Source of the DNA: Rhynchopus sp. YZ270_cl-10
Taxonomy: Eukaryota > Euglenozoa > Diplonemea > Diplonemida > Diplonemidae
Length of the DNA stretch: 64,000 bases
Assembly: GCA_964035575.1 (NCBI GenBank)
Contig: OZ037856.1
Span: 372,001-436,000, forward strand
Direction: 5' to 3'
Under the pieces are notes generated by a model, which did not search any database, was not told where the DNA came from, and worked only from the letters and a program-made list of their open reading frames with translations. This document shows positions 30,642 through 41,848 of this stretch, one piece after another. Every line of letters starts with the position of its first letter. The first letter of the stretch is position 1. The position numbers were made by a program, and so were the translations under genes.

Positions 30642-32862
30642 TCAAGGGAACACGGGGCGGTGGGCCTGGATCGACTGGGTGGTCATGATGGGCTGTGCGA
30701 TCGTGGTGTAGGTCTTGTTGTCCTGCTGGAAGAAGGTGGCGGCGGGCTCAGCGATGGGCTGGATGATGGGCTCCTCAGCGACCCCGATGTTCGAGAGCTC
30801 GAGGGAGAGGGGCGAGGTGGCACCGGTGAGGCGCTGGTTCGAGAGCTGCGAGATCGCGTTGCTTGCTGCGGCAAAGGTCTCGAACTGCACAAGACCGAAG
30901 GGCTCGTTCGGGTTGCGGTCCTTCACGACAACACACCTCTGCACACGGCCGTACTGCTCAAGGATCTGCTTCAGGTCCGAATCACGGATGGTCTTCGGGA
31001 GACCCTTCACAAGCACACCAGTCGGCGGCGAGGCAAGCGCCTGCTGGTTGACAATAGGGATGTGCTGCACTGCGGGCTGTGTGAACTGTTGCTGTAGGTG
31101 GTGGAGAGGTGGAGAGGGTGGGTGAGGGAGGAGAGAGGGAGTGCATACCATCGCTGCGCCCACCAGCGGTGCGGCGGAGGCGGTCGGCGACGTCGATGCA
31201 AGCCCTGCGGCACCAAGGCTTCCCATGCTTCCTGCTCCACCAGACGCCTGGCCAAGCGAGGCAGGGGTCGGGGTGTTGCGTGTGTGCAACTCAACGTGGA
31301 TCGGGATCATGGAACCCTGCAGGACACGGCCGTTGAGGGCCTGGATCGCAGAGGTCGCAGATACGGGGCTCGAGAACTCACAGAATCCAAAGCCCTGTGG
31401 GGTGGGGGTGGAGTAGAGGTGAGGAGGGGGTGGAGGGTGGAGGAAGGGGGTGAGATAGCTGGTGTGTGCATACCCTGGACTGGTTGGTCTTGTTGTCCTT
31501 CCAGATGGTGGAGCGGACGATGCGGCCGAAGGGCGACAGCAGTGCGTGGAGGTCAGTGTCGGTGCAGTTCAGGGGCAGGCACTTCAGGAAGATGTTGCTG
31601 CAGGTCGCTGCGGCGGTTGCGTCTGCTGGGATGTGTGATGTTAGAAGAGAGTGTGGTGAGACGCCCTGTGGATGGGTGTGACATACCAGGCTGGGTGTTT
31701 CCCTTGGACGGCTTGGGGTGGTTGAACTCAACCTGAAGGGGCCCAGTGCTGCCCTCAAGCAGGCAGTGGTTGAGGCCCTCCATCGCCACGGTTGCCTGCT
31801 GCACGTCACCAAGCTCGACAAGTCCGAAGCCCTTGGACTGTCCGGTGTTACGGCAACGCCAGATCGTCGCGCGCTTCACGTTTCCGAAGCGCGACACAAG
31901 GTTCTGCAAAAGATGAGATAACACAAACACAAACAAAACTAACAACATACTCTGAGGTCCGCCTCCTCGAAGGTCAGGGGAAGTCCCTTGATGAAGATGT
32001 TCGGCACTGGGGTCTGGTTCACGGGCGCCTGTAAGGAAACAAAAAATAGAAACAGAAATTACGGTTGCAACAAAGAAGGGCAACCACCCCTTACCCCTTA
32101 CCCCTTACCCCTTACCCCTTACCCCTTACCCCTTACCCCTTACCCCTTACCCCTTACCCCTTACCCCTTACCCCTTACCCCTTACCCCTTACATACCGAG
32201 AAGCTGTTGACACTCATGCCCTGCTGGAGGGGGATGCGTGCCTTGGGGGGGTTGACCTCGACGTGGAGCACGTTTGTGGAGTCGAAGGTCTTGCCACGCA
32301 GGTCCTCGAGAGCAAGACGTGCCTGGTCCGCCGAGCGGAACTCACACATGCCGAAGCCCTTGGAGTTGCCGAACTGGTCCTTCCAGATGGTGTGGCGCTT
32401 GATCTCTCCGTAGCGGGTCAGGATGTCGCGGAGCTGGTCCTCGGTCATGGCAGGCGGGAGCCCCCTCACGTAGAGGTTCGTGCACGGTGCCCCGATGTCG
32501 GGGGTTCCATCCGTGCGACGCTTGCCGTGGTGGTACTCCATCTCCAGCGGGTTGCCTTCGATGAGCTCGTGTCCCTGCAGCGCCTTCACGGCGTTCACTG
32601 CAGATGCGGTGGTGTCAAACTCGGCCATGCCGAACCCCTTGCTGAGGCGTGTCTGGTGGTCCTTCCAGACAGTCAGACGCTTCAAGCGGCCGTGCTGTCC
32701 GAGGAGGGACTCAAGCTCAGTCTCCATCATGTGCGGGGGCAGGTGGCGAAGGAACAGGTTAGGTCCAGGAATGTTCGCGTTAGCACGAATAGACGACATA
32801 ACAGCAGGGTTGGCTGCGGTCGCAAGACGCGGGAGTTGGTCCAAAGTGGAGGTCATAGTCAT
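30642..32862 (-). CDS. five-RRM RNA-binding protein
   Basis: Six exons (32862-32197, 32028-31951, 31903-31687, 31625-31474, 31394-31149, 31091-30642) give 602 residues in frame throughout. Every donor is GTATG. There are five RRMs: NLFLRHLPP with KGFGMAEF, NLYVRGLPP with KGFGMCEF, NIFIKGLPL with KGFGLVEL, NIFLKCLPL with GFGFCEF, and GVLVKGLPK with PFGLVQF. RRMs 1-4 share an unusual TVWKDHQT / TIWKDQFG / TIWRCRNT / TIWKDNKT loop, so they arose by tandem duplication. Spacers are Ala/Gly/Ser- and Gln-rich. The family binds single-stranded RNA, typically in splicing, stability or translation control; the target is unknown. The first intron holds a (TAAGGGG)15 array. Confidence 0.9.
32087..32191 (-). 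repeat. (TAAGGGG)15 intron array
   Basis: Fifteen perfect 7-nt units, CCCCTTA on the plus strand, fill most of the first intron (32029-32196) of the five-RRM gene. In the pre-mRNA they read GGGGUAA repeated. Each unit contains GGUAAG, like a 5' splice site, and four units make a canonical G4 motif with three-base loops. The array starts four bases past the true donor GTATGT. Confidence 0.95.
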
Positions 32863-33470
32863 TGAGTTAACAAAACAGAACAAACAAAGAAGATAAAGTA
32901 AAAACTGTGTGGTAAGAGAAAAAGGTCAACGCTGGAACAGCTGAAGATGCGCGGGGTAAAAGTTCTCTTTTTAGATGTCTGCAAGGTGGTGATGGGTGTT
33001 AGGTAATTCCTCAGGGAATATGGTGCAAGGCTTTGCTGGGGGGGAAAAGGGAGGTTGTGGTTATTAAAAGGTGTTCTGAGTATTCCTTTGGTGCTATCCC
33101 TCAATTGCCTTTTTAAAAGGCTACGTTTTGTTTTGTTTTTTTTTGGTAGCGGAACGACATAGGTTCCCGGGATTGCGTCACATCACTTCGAAGAAAACAT
33201 CACATTGAAAAAACACATATTTTTTGAACAAATTGGAAACGGCCCTACAGGGGACGTTAGAAATTGCAAAGGCCCGTGATGGGTCGTTGTGGGCATGTGT
33301 GCAGAAGAATTCAAATAATACTAATAATAAAGGCTTGAGAGAGTACTGTGCCATGTGCCCAAGGGTGCTCATGTGCATAGACATCTTTCATCAAACAAAA
33401 ATATAATAAAAAATGGTAACAGCATGGATCAGGCGCAGTTCACTACCCGATGCGGATGTGTGTGTGGAGC
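32863..33470. other. spacer between the cathepsin Z and five-RRM genes
   Basis: No gene is seen. On the minus strand TCTCTTACCACACAG (near 32910-32920) precedes the RRM start and fits an acceptor. The rest is unremarkable mixed sequence. Confidence 0.45.
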
Positions 33471-34487
33471 TCAGAGAAGCTTCTTGCCCAGGGCAACGCC
33501 CTGGACGGAGGGGTCGACGTACATGCTGGCGTCGTTCACCTTGCAGTTGCCTCCGTCCTCGTTGCAGGGGACGTTGACCTCGGTCCATCCCTTGGGGGTG
33601 GCCCAGTTGCAGCCAGAGGACTCAACGCAGAGGTCCTTGCCGCTGCCCTTGGAGACACGGAAGTAGCCCATCTCTCCCCAGTACTCACCCCAGGAGTTGC
33701 GCACGATCCAGTACTTCTCGGAGTTCTCCTCACCCCAGCCCACAACGGAGATGGCGTGGTCAGCTCCGCCGCAGCGGCCAGAGGCAATGCCTCCGTGGTA
33801 GGAGAGGATCTGGGTCGCGTCGACACCGCACCCGATCGGGCCACGTGCGTAGATCTCCTTCATCATGTCCTCCTCGCCGGTCACGGAGCCGTGCTCGGCG
33901 ATGGTGGCGTTGGGGTACATCGAGATGGCTGCGCAGAAGCCGCCCGACGCGGAGAAGGTGGAGCAGGTGCGGCAGACGTTGTCGGCCTTGCAGGTGGTGT
34001 CGACGTGTCCGCAGAAGCCCTCCTTGGAGTCGCTCGAGCATGCCAGGTAGGGGTTGCAGGTGTCGTACACAACACCGCCCGACTGCTGCGCGATCCACGC
34101 GTTGGCTCCTCCGATGGACCCTCCGTAGCACGACCCGGCGTTGCCGCAGTTGAGGATGTGCTGCACAGCGAGGTTGACGTCGATGCCCTTCGCCTTGCGT
34201 GCGATCTTGATGCGGTCGCCCAGGGCCGACACCGACGCGTGGGCCCAGCACGACCCACAGTACTGCGGGATGTGCTGGTTCAGGTTCTTCGTCAGGTAGC
34301 TGGTTCCGTTCACGTCACCCCATGTGAAGTCGGTGGGGAGGTCCTGGGTGCGCACGTAGGTGCTGGGGAGGGGGGACACAACACGGTGCTTGATGCCGGC
34401 AGCCACCTCCTGCTCCTTGGTCCAGAGCAGGCTCTGCTTGGCAGTGGCACTGCAGGCCATCATGGCCACGAACATTGCGCTCTTCAT
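33471..34487 (-). CDS. CTSZ: cathepsin X/Z-like papain-family cysteine protease
   Basis: A single exon encodes 338 residues from the ATG at 34487. A hydrophobic signal peptide (MKSAMFVAMMACSATA) is followed by a very short propeptide and the mature start LPTDFTWGDVNGTSYLT. The HIP motif (NQHIPQYCGSCWAH) identifies cathepsin X/Z; the catalytic cysteine is near residue 80. The histidine is in GGADHAISVVGWG and the asparagine in WIVRNSWGEYWG. Many cysteines fit the disulfide pattern of the family. Known members are lysosomal carboxypeptidases that remove one C-terminal residue at a time. In a phagotrophic protist it probably acts in digestive vacuoles or is secreted. Coding GC is high and there are no introns. 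Confidence 0.93.
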   Translation of the reverse strand: MKSAMFVAMMACSATAKQSLLWTKEQEVAAGIKHRVVSPLPSTYVRTQDLPTDFTWGDVNGTSYLTKNLNQHIPQYCGSCWAHASVSALGDRIKIARKAKGIDVNLAVQHILNCGNAGSCYGGSIGGANAWIAQQSGGVVYDTCNPYLACSSDSKEGFCGHVDTTCKADNVCRTCSTFSASGGFCAAISMYPNATIAEHGSVTGEEDMMKEIYARGPIGCGVDATQILSYHGGIASGRCGGADHAISVVGWGEENSEKYWIVRNSWGEYWGEMGYFRVSKGSGKDLCVESSGCNWATPKGWTEVNVPCNEDGGNCKVNDASMYVDPSVQGVALGKKLL

Positions 34488-34712
34488 CTTAATAATATCT
34501 TGTCTGTGTGGTGATGTTGGGTGCAGGACGTATTACAAGAAAACAACACAAAAAACCCGGGGCTGAGACTATTTTTCCTTAGGGGGTGCACACGGCAGTA
34601 ATGCCTGCGTTAACGGGGGGGGATATGGGAACGATAGTTTGGGCCAAAAAACGAACCCTTTGTTTGTGTAAAAACCCCCCCTCACCCTTGTGTAAATGAT
34701 CACCTCCCCACC

Positions 34713-35963
34713 CTACTCCAACCTGAACGAATGGTTGTTCGCGGCGTTCCCCTTTCTGACGAAGGCGTTCTGCTCGTCTTTGAAGGGGGGTGGCGGCAAT
34801 TTGTGCATTTTCTCGGGGAGCTTGGCACGCTCTTCGACACGAGAGAAGGACTCACCAAAGCTGTCCTGCGCTCCAGGGACGTGCCCGGTGTAGCCAACAA
34901 TTCTCTTTGCAGGGGGAGGGGGGCGTTGGTGTTCGGACACTCCGCTTGTTGAGACCAGATGCTTTACGGTACCTGTTGCGTCATTTTCGAACCGCCTTGT
35001 TTCATACAGACGGGTCGCGCTGTGGGTGGTGGCGGCCGTCTGAGAGAAGGATCGGGAAAGCTCTGGCATGGGCTCGTCAAGCTTCCATGTTGTGTGGATC
35101 ATGAGGTCGAAGTAGTCGTCGTTGTCGATGGTTGCGCTGATGCCGCAGTAGTACGCTTCGAATTCACCCCAGGTCACGATGCCGTCGGGGTGCTCGGTGT
35201 CCTCGAAGTCTGCGAGGAAGGCGCGCAGCAGGCTGTCCTCCGTCTCCTGCCCGGAGAGCAGTTTAGGGTGTTCCGAGACGTCGTACACACCGCGTACATC
35301 ATTGACGTCGACCTTCCCGTCGCCAGAACGGTCCAGCTTGTTAAAAGCCTCCCGCACAACATTAGTCCGCCGCACATTCATCCCACCCCTGATCGCCCCA
35401 CAAAACTCCTCAAAGTTGACTGTCCCATCGCCGTCATGGTCAAACGCAGCAACGATCTTCAAGAGGTCCTCCTTCGCTACCAGGACACCGTAGTTCTGTG
35501 GAAAAAAAAACATGGAGGTGATCTCAATAGCATGAATTGGTCGTTTCATCGCCTAAAAAAGAGAGAAAAAAAGGGGAAAGCTGGTGGTGTGCTGAAGGTG
35601 TGCCATACCGAGAGCCACCCCTCAACCTCATCTGGGGTTACTTTGAGGTCTTTGTTGCCGTCCATGATTTTGTAGCTCTTCATCAGACCTGTGTGATGGG
35701 GTTGTATGCACAAAAATGGTTGGCAAGGGGTTACATACACCACTTGATTTTGACCCTGAGTTTTCCGGTGTGTACCGGTTGTTTGGCAGCAGGCAAACAC
35801 CAAACCCAGGGTCAAAAACCAGGCGCTAGTAGTGCCAAACATAGTCAAAAACAAACTGATGGACAATACCTCTGATTCCCGTAACTCCTCTTCTGAGGCA
35901 CGCCTTCCGGGCACGTTCCAGCACAGGCTTTACAGCCTTCCTCGCAGCTGCGGAAGGGGGCAT
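34713..35963 (-). CDS. CAPSL: calcyphosin-like EF-hand protein with a C-terminal extension
   Basis: Three exons (35963-35870, 35688-35609, 35495-34713) encode 318 residues. The order matches calcyphosin: RARKACLRRGVTGIRG, then four EF-hand units with loops such as DGNKDLKVTPDE, DHDGDGTVNFEEF, DRSGDGKVDVNDV and the weaker one before IVTWGEF. The core then ends with YYCGISATIDNDDYFDLMIHTTWKL. About 110 further residues form a disordered Pro-rich tail ending in HSFRLE that is not part of the usual protein of about 200 residues. Calcyphosins bind calcium and are often linked to cilia, which hints at a flagellated organism. Introns have GTATT or GTATG donors. The first EF loop has Asn and Lys in binding positions but may still coordinate calcium. 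Confidence 0.88.
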
Positions 35964-37041
35964 TTTTTATTTCTTTGGATTCACTCCTTTTCGCCCTCTG
36001 TCGGTTTGGTTCTTTTGCCTTGGGGGGGGTTGAAGGAGTGGGCAGGAATTTCTTTTATGAAAACTTGGTTGTTTTAGTGTAGACACCCGAAGATGAACTC
36101 CACCATACTACACGCGTCTAAGTGATGCCGGAGTTACTCCTTTTATGGTTCAAAACAATGCAAAAAAACAGGGGAGATGGTGTGCCCTTTTGTTTTCCCT
36201 ACTTGGCGCGGGGGGACTACCCCCCCCAGCTTCTGTTCCACTCCTCTTTTCTCAGCCCCAAAGGAAGAAAGGTTTGGTAAGATGACCTAAGTCTACAGCA
36301 CCGAAATGCACACAAAAGAAAAAAGAAAAAAAAAAAAGAAAAAGGGCGACGTTGATGACTGTGCATATCCCCCCTTTGAATCGGCAGTGCACAAAAAAGG
36401 AGAAAAAAAAAGACCCCGTCCCTCCCCACCACCATTTTCCTCAGAGAGACAAAAATTTCGTCCCTTTGAAGTATCTTTTTTTTTCTGTCACGCAGCTTCT
36501 CTTGGCTGTGGGGGGCAAAATCGTTGCATTTTTTTTTGATTTTGGCCCCCGTAAGAAAAAAAGCTGTTTGTACGAGAGCAGAACAAAAAAAGGGTTAAAA
36601 AAAAGGAGAAAATAAACAAAAAAAAAAAAAATTGAGGTTTTTTTTTTGGAGTGCGCATAAAAAGCTTCGGAGGACTACTAAAAAAAAAAAGTGTTGATAA
36701 GATGATCCTGAGCCTCTTACCTTTGAGCATACAAAAGCACATTTTATTTGTACGACAGACCACCAGGTCATCTAAATCCAGTAAAAAAAAAACTCAGTCG
36801 GTTACGAGACCGCACATGATAAGCAGGTTATTGAGGAGTGTGGAGTGTGGGGGGGGGCTATCGGCTCTTGGCTGTTTTCCTCATCAAAAAATAAAATAAA
36901 AAAACTTGACCAACGCAAATTTCGTTTGGATATGTTTTTTTTTCTGGGGGGGTTTTTTATTTAGGGAAGGTGCTCTCCCCTCGCTCCCCTCCAAAAATCG
37001 TGCAACCACATTTTGTTGGAGGGAAAATGCGTGTACCCGTT
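35964..37041. other. spacer with family VI and I repeats
   Basis: No gene is seen. A family VI repeat (36064-36104) and family I copies (near 36277 and 36698-36730) lie among A- and T-runs. Confidence 0.5.
36064..36104 (-). repeat. family VI repeat
   Basis: TTGGTTGTTTTAGTGTAGAC, then ACCCGAAGATGAACTCCACC. An inverted near-copy lies at 38500-38542. Confidence 0.6.
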
Positions 37042-38208
37042 CTATTTGCTCTCGGCAGCCTTCTTGGCCTCCTTGGCCTGGCCCCTCTTGCGAAGACCCT
37101 GTATATTTTTTTTTTATATGTTGCTCCTCCCAATCTCAGGATGAAATATGAGTATGCTAGCTTCTTTGGATAATACCAAAGCACCCCGACATCTAGAAGC
37201 ACTCTCTCGCTCTGAAGAACATAAGGCTAAGTTTCTCCAAAAAAAAAGGTGAAGTTATTAATGCAGACACCTCCGACTGACACAGCTGATGAAAGCACGG
37301 TATTAAGTAAAAAAAAGAGGGGGGCATACCAGGTGCATGTTCATGGCGACCTTGTTCATGATGAAGGAAGGGAGTGCCTTTGCGATGTAGGTCATGACTG
37401 CGTGCATCCAGAAGGGGGAGGTGACGGTCTCGTATCCGATGGCCTTCATGGCAGCCGCGACGTAGGCGCGTGGCTCGGGGACGGTGAAGCTGGCACGCTG
37501 CTTGGCAAGCTTTGTTGCAACGAAGAGGGGGGTCTGCGCCTGGAAGTGGATGCCCTTGGAGGCGTACTCTGCCGCAAGCGAGGCGGTCATGTTGGTGATG
37601 TCAGACTTGGCACCGTTGTATCCAGACAGCAGCGGGCTGTACGCCTCACCCGCGAAGGAGGAGATGTTGACAATGCATCCACGCTTCTTCTCCACCATCT
37701 TCGGCAGTGCAATACGCGTCATAATGTTAGTCGCATGCACGTTCAGGTTGACCAAGGAGCTGACATCCTCATCCTTCAGCTCATGGTAGTACATAGGGAA
37801 CGGATAGCTCACACCAACGTTGTTGATCAGCACACCCAGGTCGATGCCGTTCACAACCTTCTCAAGGTTCTGCTTAATGTCGGCAGTGATGTTCCCCATA
37901 TCCGCAGCGACAACCATGACCTGGCAGGTGGGGTACTTTGCCTCAAGCTCCTTCTTAACCTCCTGCAGCTTCGACTCCGTGCGGGACACCAGCACAACGT
38001 TAAGCCCCCTTTGTGCAAGCGCAAAGGCGTATGCCTTACCGATTCCATCAGTGGCGCCGGTAACAAGAGCCCAGGATCCGTACTTCGTCAGGTCCTTCTC
38101 AGCGCGAAGGAATCTGGCGTGAATCCCAGTAACAAGGTCAAACACAACCTTGCCAATAACAAGCCATCCGATCACGGATGCGAGGCAGCAGGAATCGCAC
38201 CCAAGCAT
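37042..38208 (-). CDS. HSD17B12: 17-beta-HSD12-type / very-long-chain 3-oxoacyl-CoA reductase
   Basis: Two exons (38208-37330 and 37098-37042) give 311 residues, close to the 312 of animal HSD17B12. A membrane helix (LASVIGWLVIGKVVFDLVTG) comes first. Then come the NAD(P)H motif TGATDGIG, the NNVG motif, the catalytic serine in VNISSFAG, and YNGAK as the YxxxK pair. The second exon supplies GLRKRGQAKEAKKAAESK, a lysine-rich tail like the ER-facing tail of the family. The family reduces 3-ketoacyl-CoA in the ER fatty-acid elongation cycle, and some members act on steroids. The ATG at 38208 is chosen because the frame upstream is not conserved and contains an acceptor-like CGACAG. The intron contains a diverged family III hairpin. 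Confidence 0.92.
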
Positions 38209-38499
38209 TTTCTTTATGTCTCTAATAATTTGCTTTGTAATCCCTGTCGAGGAGGTTGGTTGGAGAAGAGAGGAAAGAGAAGGAGAACAAACCCTACACT
38301 CCTGAGTGCAAAACAGAATCACTCTACAGTAACAAGAGGGTTTTTTTGCTTTGTGTGTACATATTGAGGCCTGAAGCAGGTGACAACAACAAGTGCTGTC
38401 ATGCAAGTAGAGGAACCTTCTGGAGTGACAAAGAAAATTCCCCATTCACAACGCACCGTCATGGGAAGTCTACACAATAGAGAAGAGAGGAAAATAACA

Positions 38500-38542
38500 G
38501 TGGAGCTCATCCTCGGGTGTCTACACTAATACAACCAAGTTT
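38500..38542 (+). repeat. family VI repeat, opposite orientation
   Basis: GTGGAGCTCATCCTCGGGTG, then TCTACACTAATACAACCAAG. It is the clearest copy whose RNA sense is on the plus strand. Confidence 0.6.
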
Positions 38543-39030
38543 CAAATAAAAAAAGGAAAAAGAAGAGGAGGGAAGGTGGGATCTTTGTTTGGCTTTCAAA
38601 ACCCGGGGGGGGAAAAACCCGTATTGGGCAGGGTGTTATTTCTTTCAAAGTCGTCTTCAAAGAAGTGGTATAGGGTATGGGATGTGGTGTGGTGGTGAGC
38701 AAAAATAAAATTAAAATAAAAGAAAACGCACCATCACCACATTTGTTGTTGTCGCTGCCGGTTTTCATTTTCTTTTTGGTAAAATTTTCCCCCAAAAAAA
38801 CAACATTTCGGCAGCATAAACGGGGGGAATTTTTTGTCGACATCATTGTCTCGGGAAGGGAGGGCAGGAATTTTTTTTTGTTTGGTTCCACTGACGTGGA
38901 GTATTGTAGACAGAGTGGGAAGGGAGAATCAAAACTAATGGGTACGTAAACATACTGGCAGCGCGACTGGCAAAATAAAAACAAAATAAATAAAACGGTG
39001 TTCATGAATCCTGACCACAACTGCTACGAA

Positions 39031-39190
39031 CACGACGGGACCCAGCGACAAGTGACAAGTGAAAATGACAAGTGATTTACCTACAGCCCAGTGAAAAGTC
39101 ACTTGTCATGACAAGTGACTTATTTGTCATATTTATGACAAGTGAAATGACATGTGTTTCACTTGTCACTTGTCATTGGGTCCCGTCGTG
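39031..39190. mobile_element. 160-bp inverted-repeat element with ACAAGTG motifs
   Basis: Terminal repeats of about 34 bp start CACGACGGGACCCA on each side and run into GACAAGTGACAAGTGAAA, with two mismatches. The interior is a string of CACTTGTC and its complement and includes the perfect palindrome CACTTGTCATGACAAGTG. A related element lies in an intron at 44145-44276. Confidence 0.7.
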
Positions 39191-39297
39191 AACACTACGC
39201 AATAACGGGGGGGTCACGAACACCATACAATAAAACCTTTTTTGAGACGACGTAACGTATCCGCCATGAAAAATATCTGAAGAGAAAAGTTTTTTGT

Positions 39298-39328
39298 AAG
39301 ATGAACCCAAGCTCTGCTTAGTCACCTT
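39298..39328 (-). repeat. family I hairpin repeat
   Basis: AAGATGAACCCAAGC and GCTTAGTCACCTT pair with a short loop. Confidence 0.55.
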
Positions 39329-39438
39329 GAAAGAACGCTTGAAAAGAAGCACATCCCAATAGGCACGTACATCTTCTGCAGATAGGTGATAGTGTGAAAC
39401 TTGAACTTGTTTTTTTTTTAAAGGGTGGTGAAGTTGAT

Positions 39439-39468
39439 AGTGCAAAACACCTCTGAGACACATGCACT
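39439..39468 (-). repeat. family III hairpin repeat
   Basis: AGTGC and GCACT bracket AAAACACCTCTGAGACACAT. Downstream, on the minus strand, GGGTTCGATATTCC resembles a tRNA B box. Confidence 0.6.
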
Positions 39469-39983
39469 GACGCTCCGTGGGAATATCGAACCCGGAGTGT
39501 GGTGGGTAAAAAAAAAAAAAAAAAGGAAAAAGACGAAGAGGTCCTCTTAAAAGTTATGTTGTGTCTCTTTGTTGTTGTTCGTTTGTTGCATTGAAACATC
39601 TACATAAAAAAGAGTAGTTGAAACGTGCTAAAACGCATCTCAGTCGAATAAAATAAACGTATACAAAAGAAACGAAGAGCACATCTAGCCCTGGATATCT
39701 TCAAAAACAAAAAAAGAAGAAAAAAAACTGCTGAAACAATAATTTGTGCCCGCCACCTTGCACCTGAAAAATAGGGGGGGTTAATCCCCGATTGAAGGTG
39801 TCAGCAGGTTTCTTCTTTTCATAACCAAATGCCTTCATTTCTTTGGGGTTTTGGTTAAGTGAAAATCCTTTTTTTATGTGAGATGTACGGACCAGGAAAC
39901 ACCCTCATTCTTTGTTACAAAAAAGAAAAAAAACGACAACTGCACTACTTCTAGTGAACAAGGAAAAATAAAGAAAAGTTTAT

Positions 39984-40018
39984 AAGATGATCCTAAGCCT
40001 CTCGTGCTTAGTCACCTT
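39984..40018 (-). repeat. family I hairpin repeat
   Basis: Differs from the model copy at 18906 by a single base in the bulge. Confidence 0.75.
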
Positions 40019-40245
40019 AAAAGGGAGAAGAAAAAAAAAAGAAATTTGTACGCTGGAGCCCAAGCTTAGCTTGCTGAGTCTCCAGAAGAAGAAAATGGGC
40101 ACTGCCATTAGCAGAAGAAGAAAAAAAAAAATACAGAGTAACTGGGAAAGAAGCCAAAGTTGGCAAGATGAACATAAGCCTTGTGTTTAGGCACCGAAAA
40201 GTATTGAAAGATCCTACAAAAAAAAATTACTTTTTTTACTTGAAA

Positions 40246-40270
40246 TACAAAGCTCTCTCGTGACAGTGTA
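40246..40270 (-). repeat. family IV hairpin repeat
   Basis: TACA and TGTA bracket AAGCTCTCTCGTGACAG. Confidence 0.6.
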
Positions 40271-40343
40271 CCTGAGCACTTAAAAAGAAAAGTTTAGAAG
40301 CCAATCCTAAACCTCTCATGGTCACCTTGAAAGAAAAGTTTAT

Positions 40344-40370
40344 AAGATGACCCTAAGCCTCTCGTGCTAA
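40344..40370 (-). repeat. family I hairpin repeat, right side cut short
   Basis: AAGATGACCCTAAGCCTCTC, then GTGCTAAG; the usual TCACCTT end is replaced by an A-run. Confidence 0.55.
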
Positions 40371-40490
40371 GAAAAAAAAGGGGGGCACAGAACCAATGTT
40401 CGCGCGAAACAAGCATCCCAAAAAAAAAAATACCATCCCCAACAATGAAAAACAACTGCCCCGGGAATATTTTTTTTTTGTGGCATTTTC

Positions 40491-41398
40491 CATACTTGGA
40501 CCGCCCGAAATATATTTCGGGCGAATTCGGGCGAATTTTTCGGGCGCGGATCCCGAGCGCCCGAAATGTGCCCGAAATATATTTCGGGCGTTTTAAAGGG
40601 AATTTATACGTAATTCGGGCGAATTCGGGCGCATTTCGGGCGAATTTGGGCACATTTCGGGCGAATTCGGGCGATTTCGGGCAGATTCGGGCGAATTCGG
40701 GCGCACAACCAGTATCTTATGTGTGCTGGGAAGCATGCCACCAGTGTAAAAATCTAACGCTTTATTTGAAAGATTGGCACAAAATTTGTTCAAAGAAAAA
40801 AAAAATTGAGCAAAAATTCCTAGTAGAACCCAACTTATATGAGTGCAGCTCTGTTAGCAGCCACGTATAAAACCGATTTCCCTAACAATTTACACTAAAA
40901 TACTACTAAAAACGTAAAAAGGCGATTTTTCACGTTTTTGGGCATCTCCTGAGCAACTACAGGCCCGAAACACCCCCCAGAATGGGTCAGAACCACCCTG
41001 TGACCCGAAAATTCACAAAAATTCACCCTGAAATACGAAAAAATAGTGAAAACCCGGTTCATAGTGTGTTTTGGGTGGGAATAAGCAAATGATAGTCAGA
41101 AAACCCGTGATTTGGTGGTGATTCTCACGGGCCTCCAAAGTGCACTCAGGTGTACAAAAGTTTTCGATTATTGCTTATTTTGACAGATTTGACATCAAAT
41201 ATTTCCAAATATAAAAACTTTTTTGCGAAAATGAGTAGAACCCTACCTAGTCGGTTTTCACTAAGGAAAAAGCGCCCGAATTCGCCCGAAATCTGCATTT
41301 CGGGCGACTTCGGGCGCACAAAATCGCCCGAAATCCGCCCCTAATTCGCCCGAAATCGCCCGAAATGCCCGAAATATATTTCGGGCGGTCCAAGTATG
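40491..41398. mobile_element. 908-bp non-autonomous TIR element with CCCGAA arrays
   Basis: The ends are perfect 32-bp inverted repeats that start CATACTTGGACCGCCCGAAA. The 6-bp ATTTTC flanks both ends (40485-40490 and 41399-41404). Next to each terminal repeat lies a subterminal array of TTCGGGCG units (about 40523-40700 and 41268-41366), inverted relative to each other. The centre is AT-rich and has no transposase. Subterminal arrays of short motifs are typical transposase-binding regions. The superfamily is not decided by these features. Confidence 0.85.
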
Positions 41399-41813
41399 AT
41401 TTTCCCCCCCCTCGGTATTTTTTTTTTTACAACAAACCAGAGCCTTCATCCAGCATTTCGAGAGATTGCTAAAATTTTACTCATAAGGTGGATAGAATAC
41501 ACACCAATCTGACACCCACTACGGAGAGAGCAATTAACTACGTCTAAATCGGGCAAATAACAGGCCTTTTCATTTGTTTTATTTTATTAAATTTGTCGAA
41601 CCATCTTTCAATTTTCAAAAAAAGAAGAACACAAAAAACCTCAGCGGGCATTTATTTTTTTCAAGATTTTTTCTTAGGAATATTGACCTTCTATTTTGTT
41701 GGTGCTTTTTTTTCCAACAAAGAAAAAAAAAACACACACATACCCCCTCCCCAAAACACCCCACAACCCCTTTTGAGAAATACACATAAAATGTTTAAAA
41801 AAGAGAAGTTGAA

Positions 41814-41848
41814 AGTGCAAACGTCTCACACATCGGACGCAAGGCACT
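41814..41848 (-). repeat. family III hairpin repeat
   Basis: AGTGC and GCACT bracket an inner CGTC/GACG stem. Confidence 0.65.

Noticed and set aside
32087-32191. Telomere or internal telomeric site
   Set aside because: The heptamer array is telomere-like, but it is bounded by good splice sites inside a gene and 30 kb of genes lie on each side.
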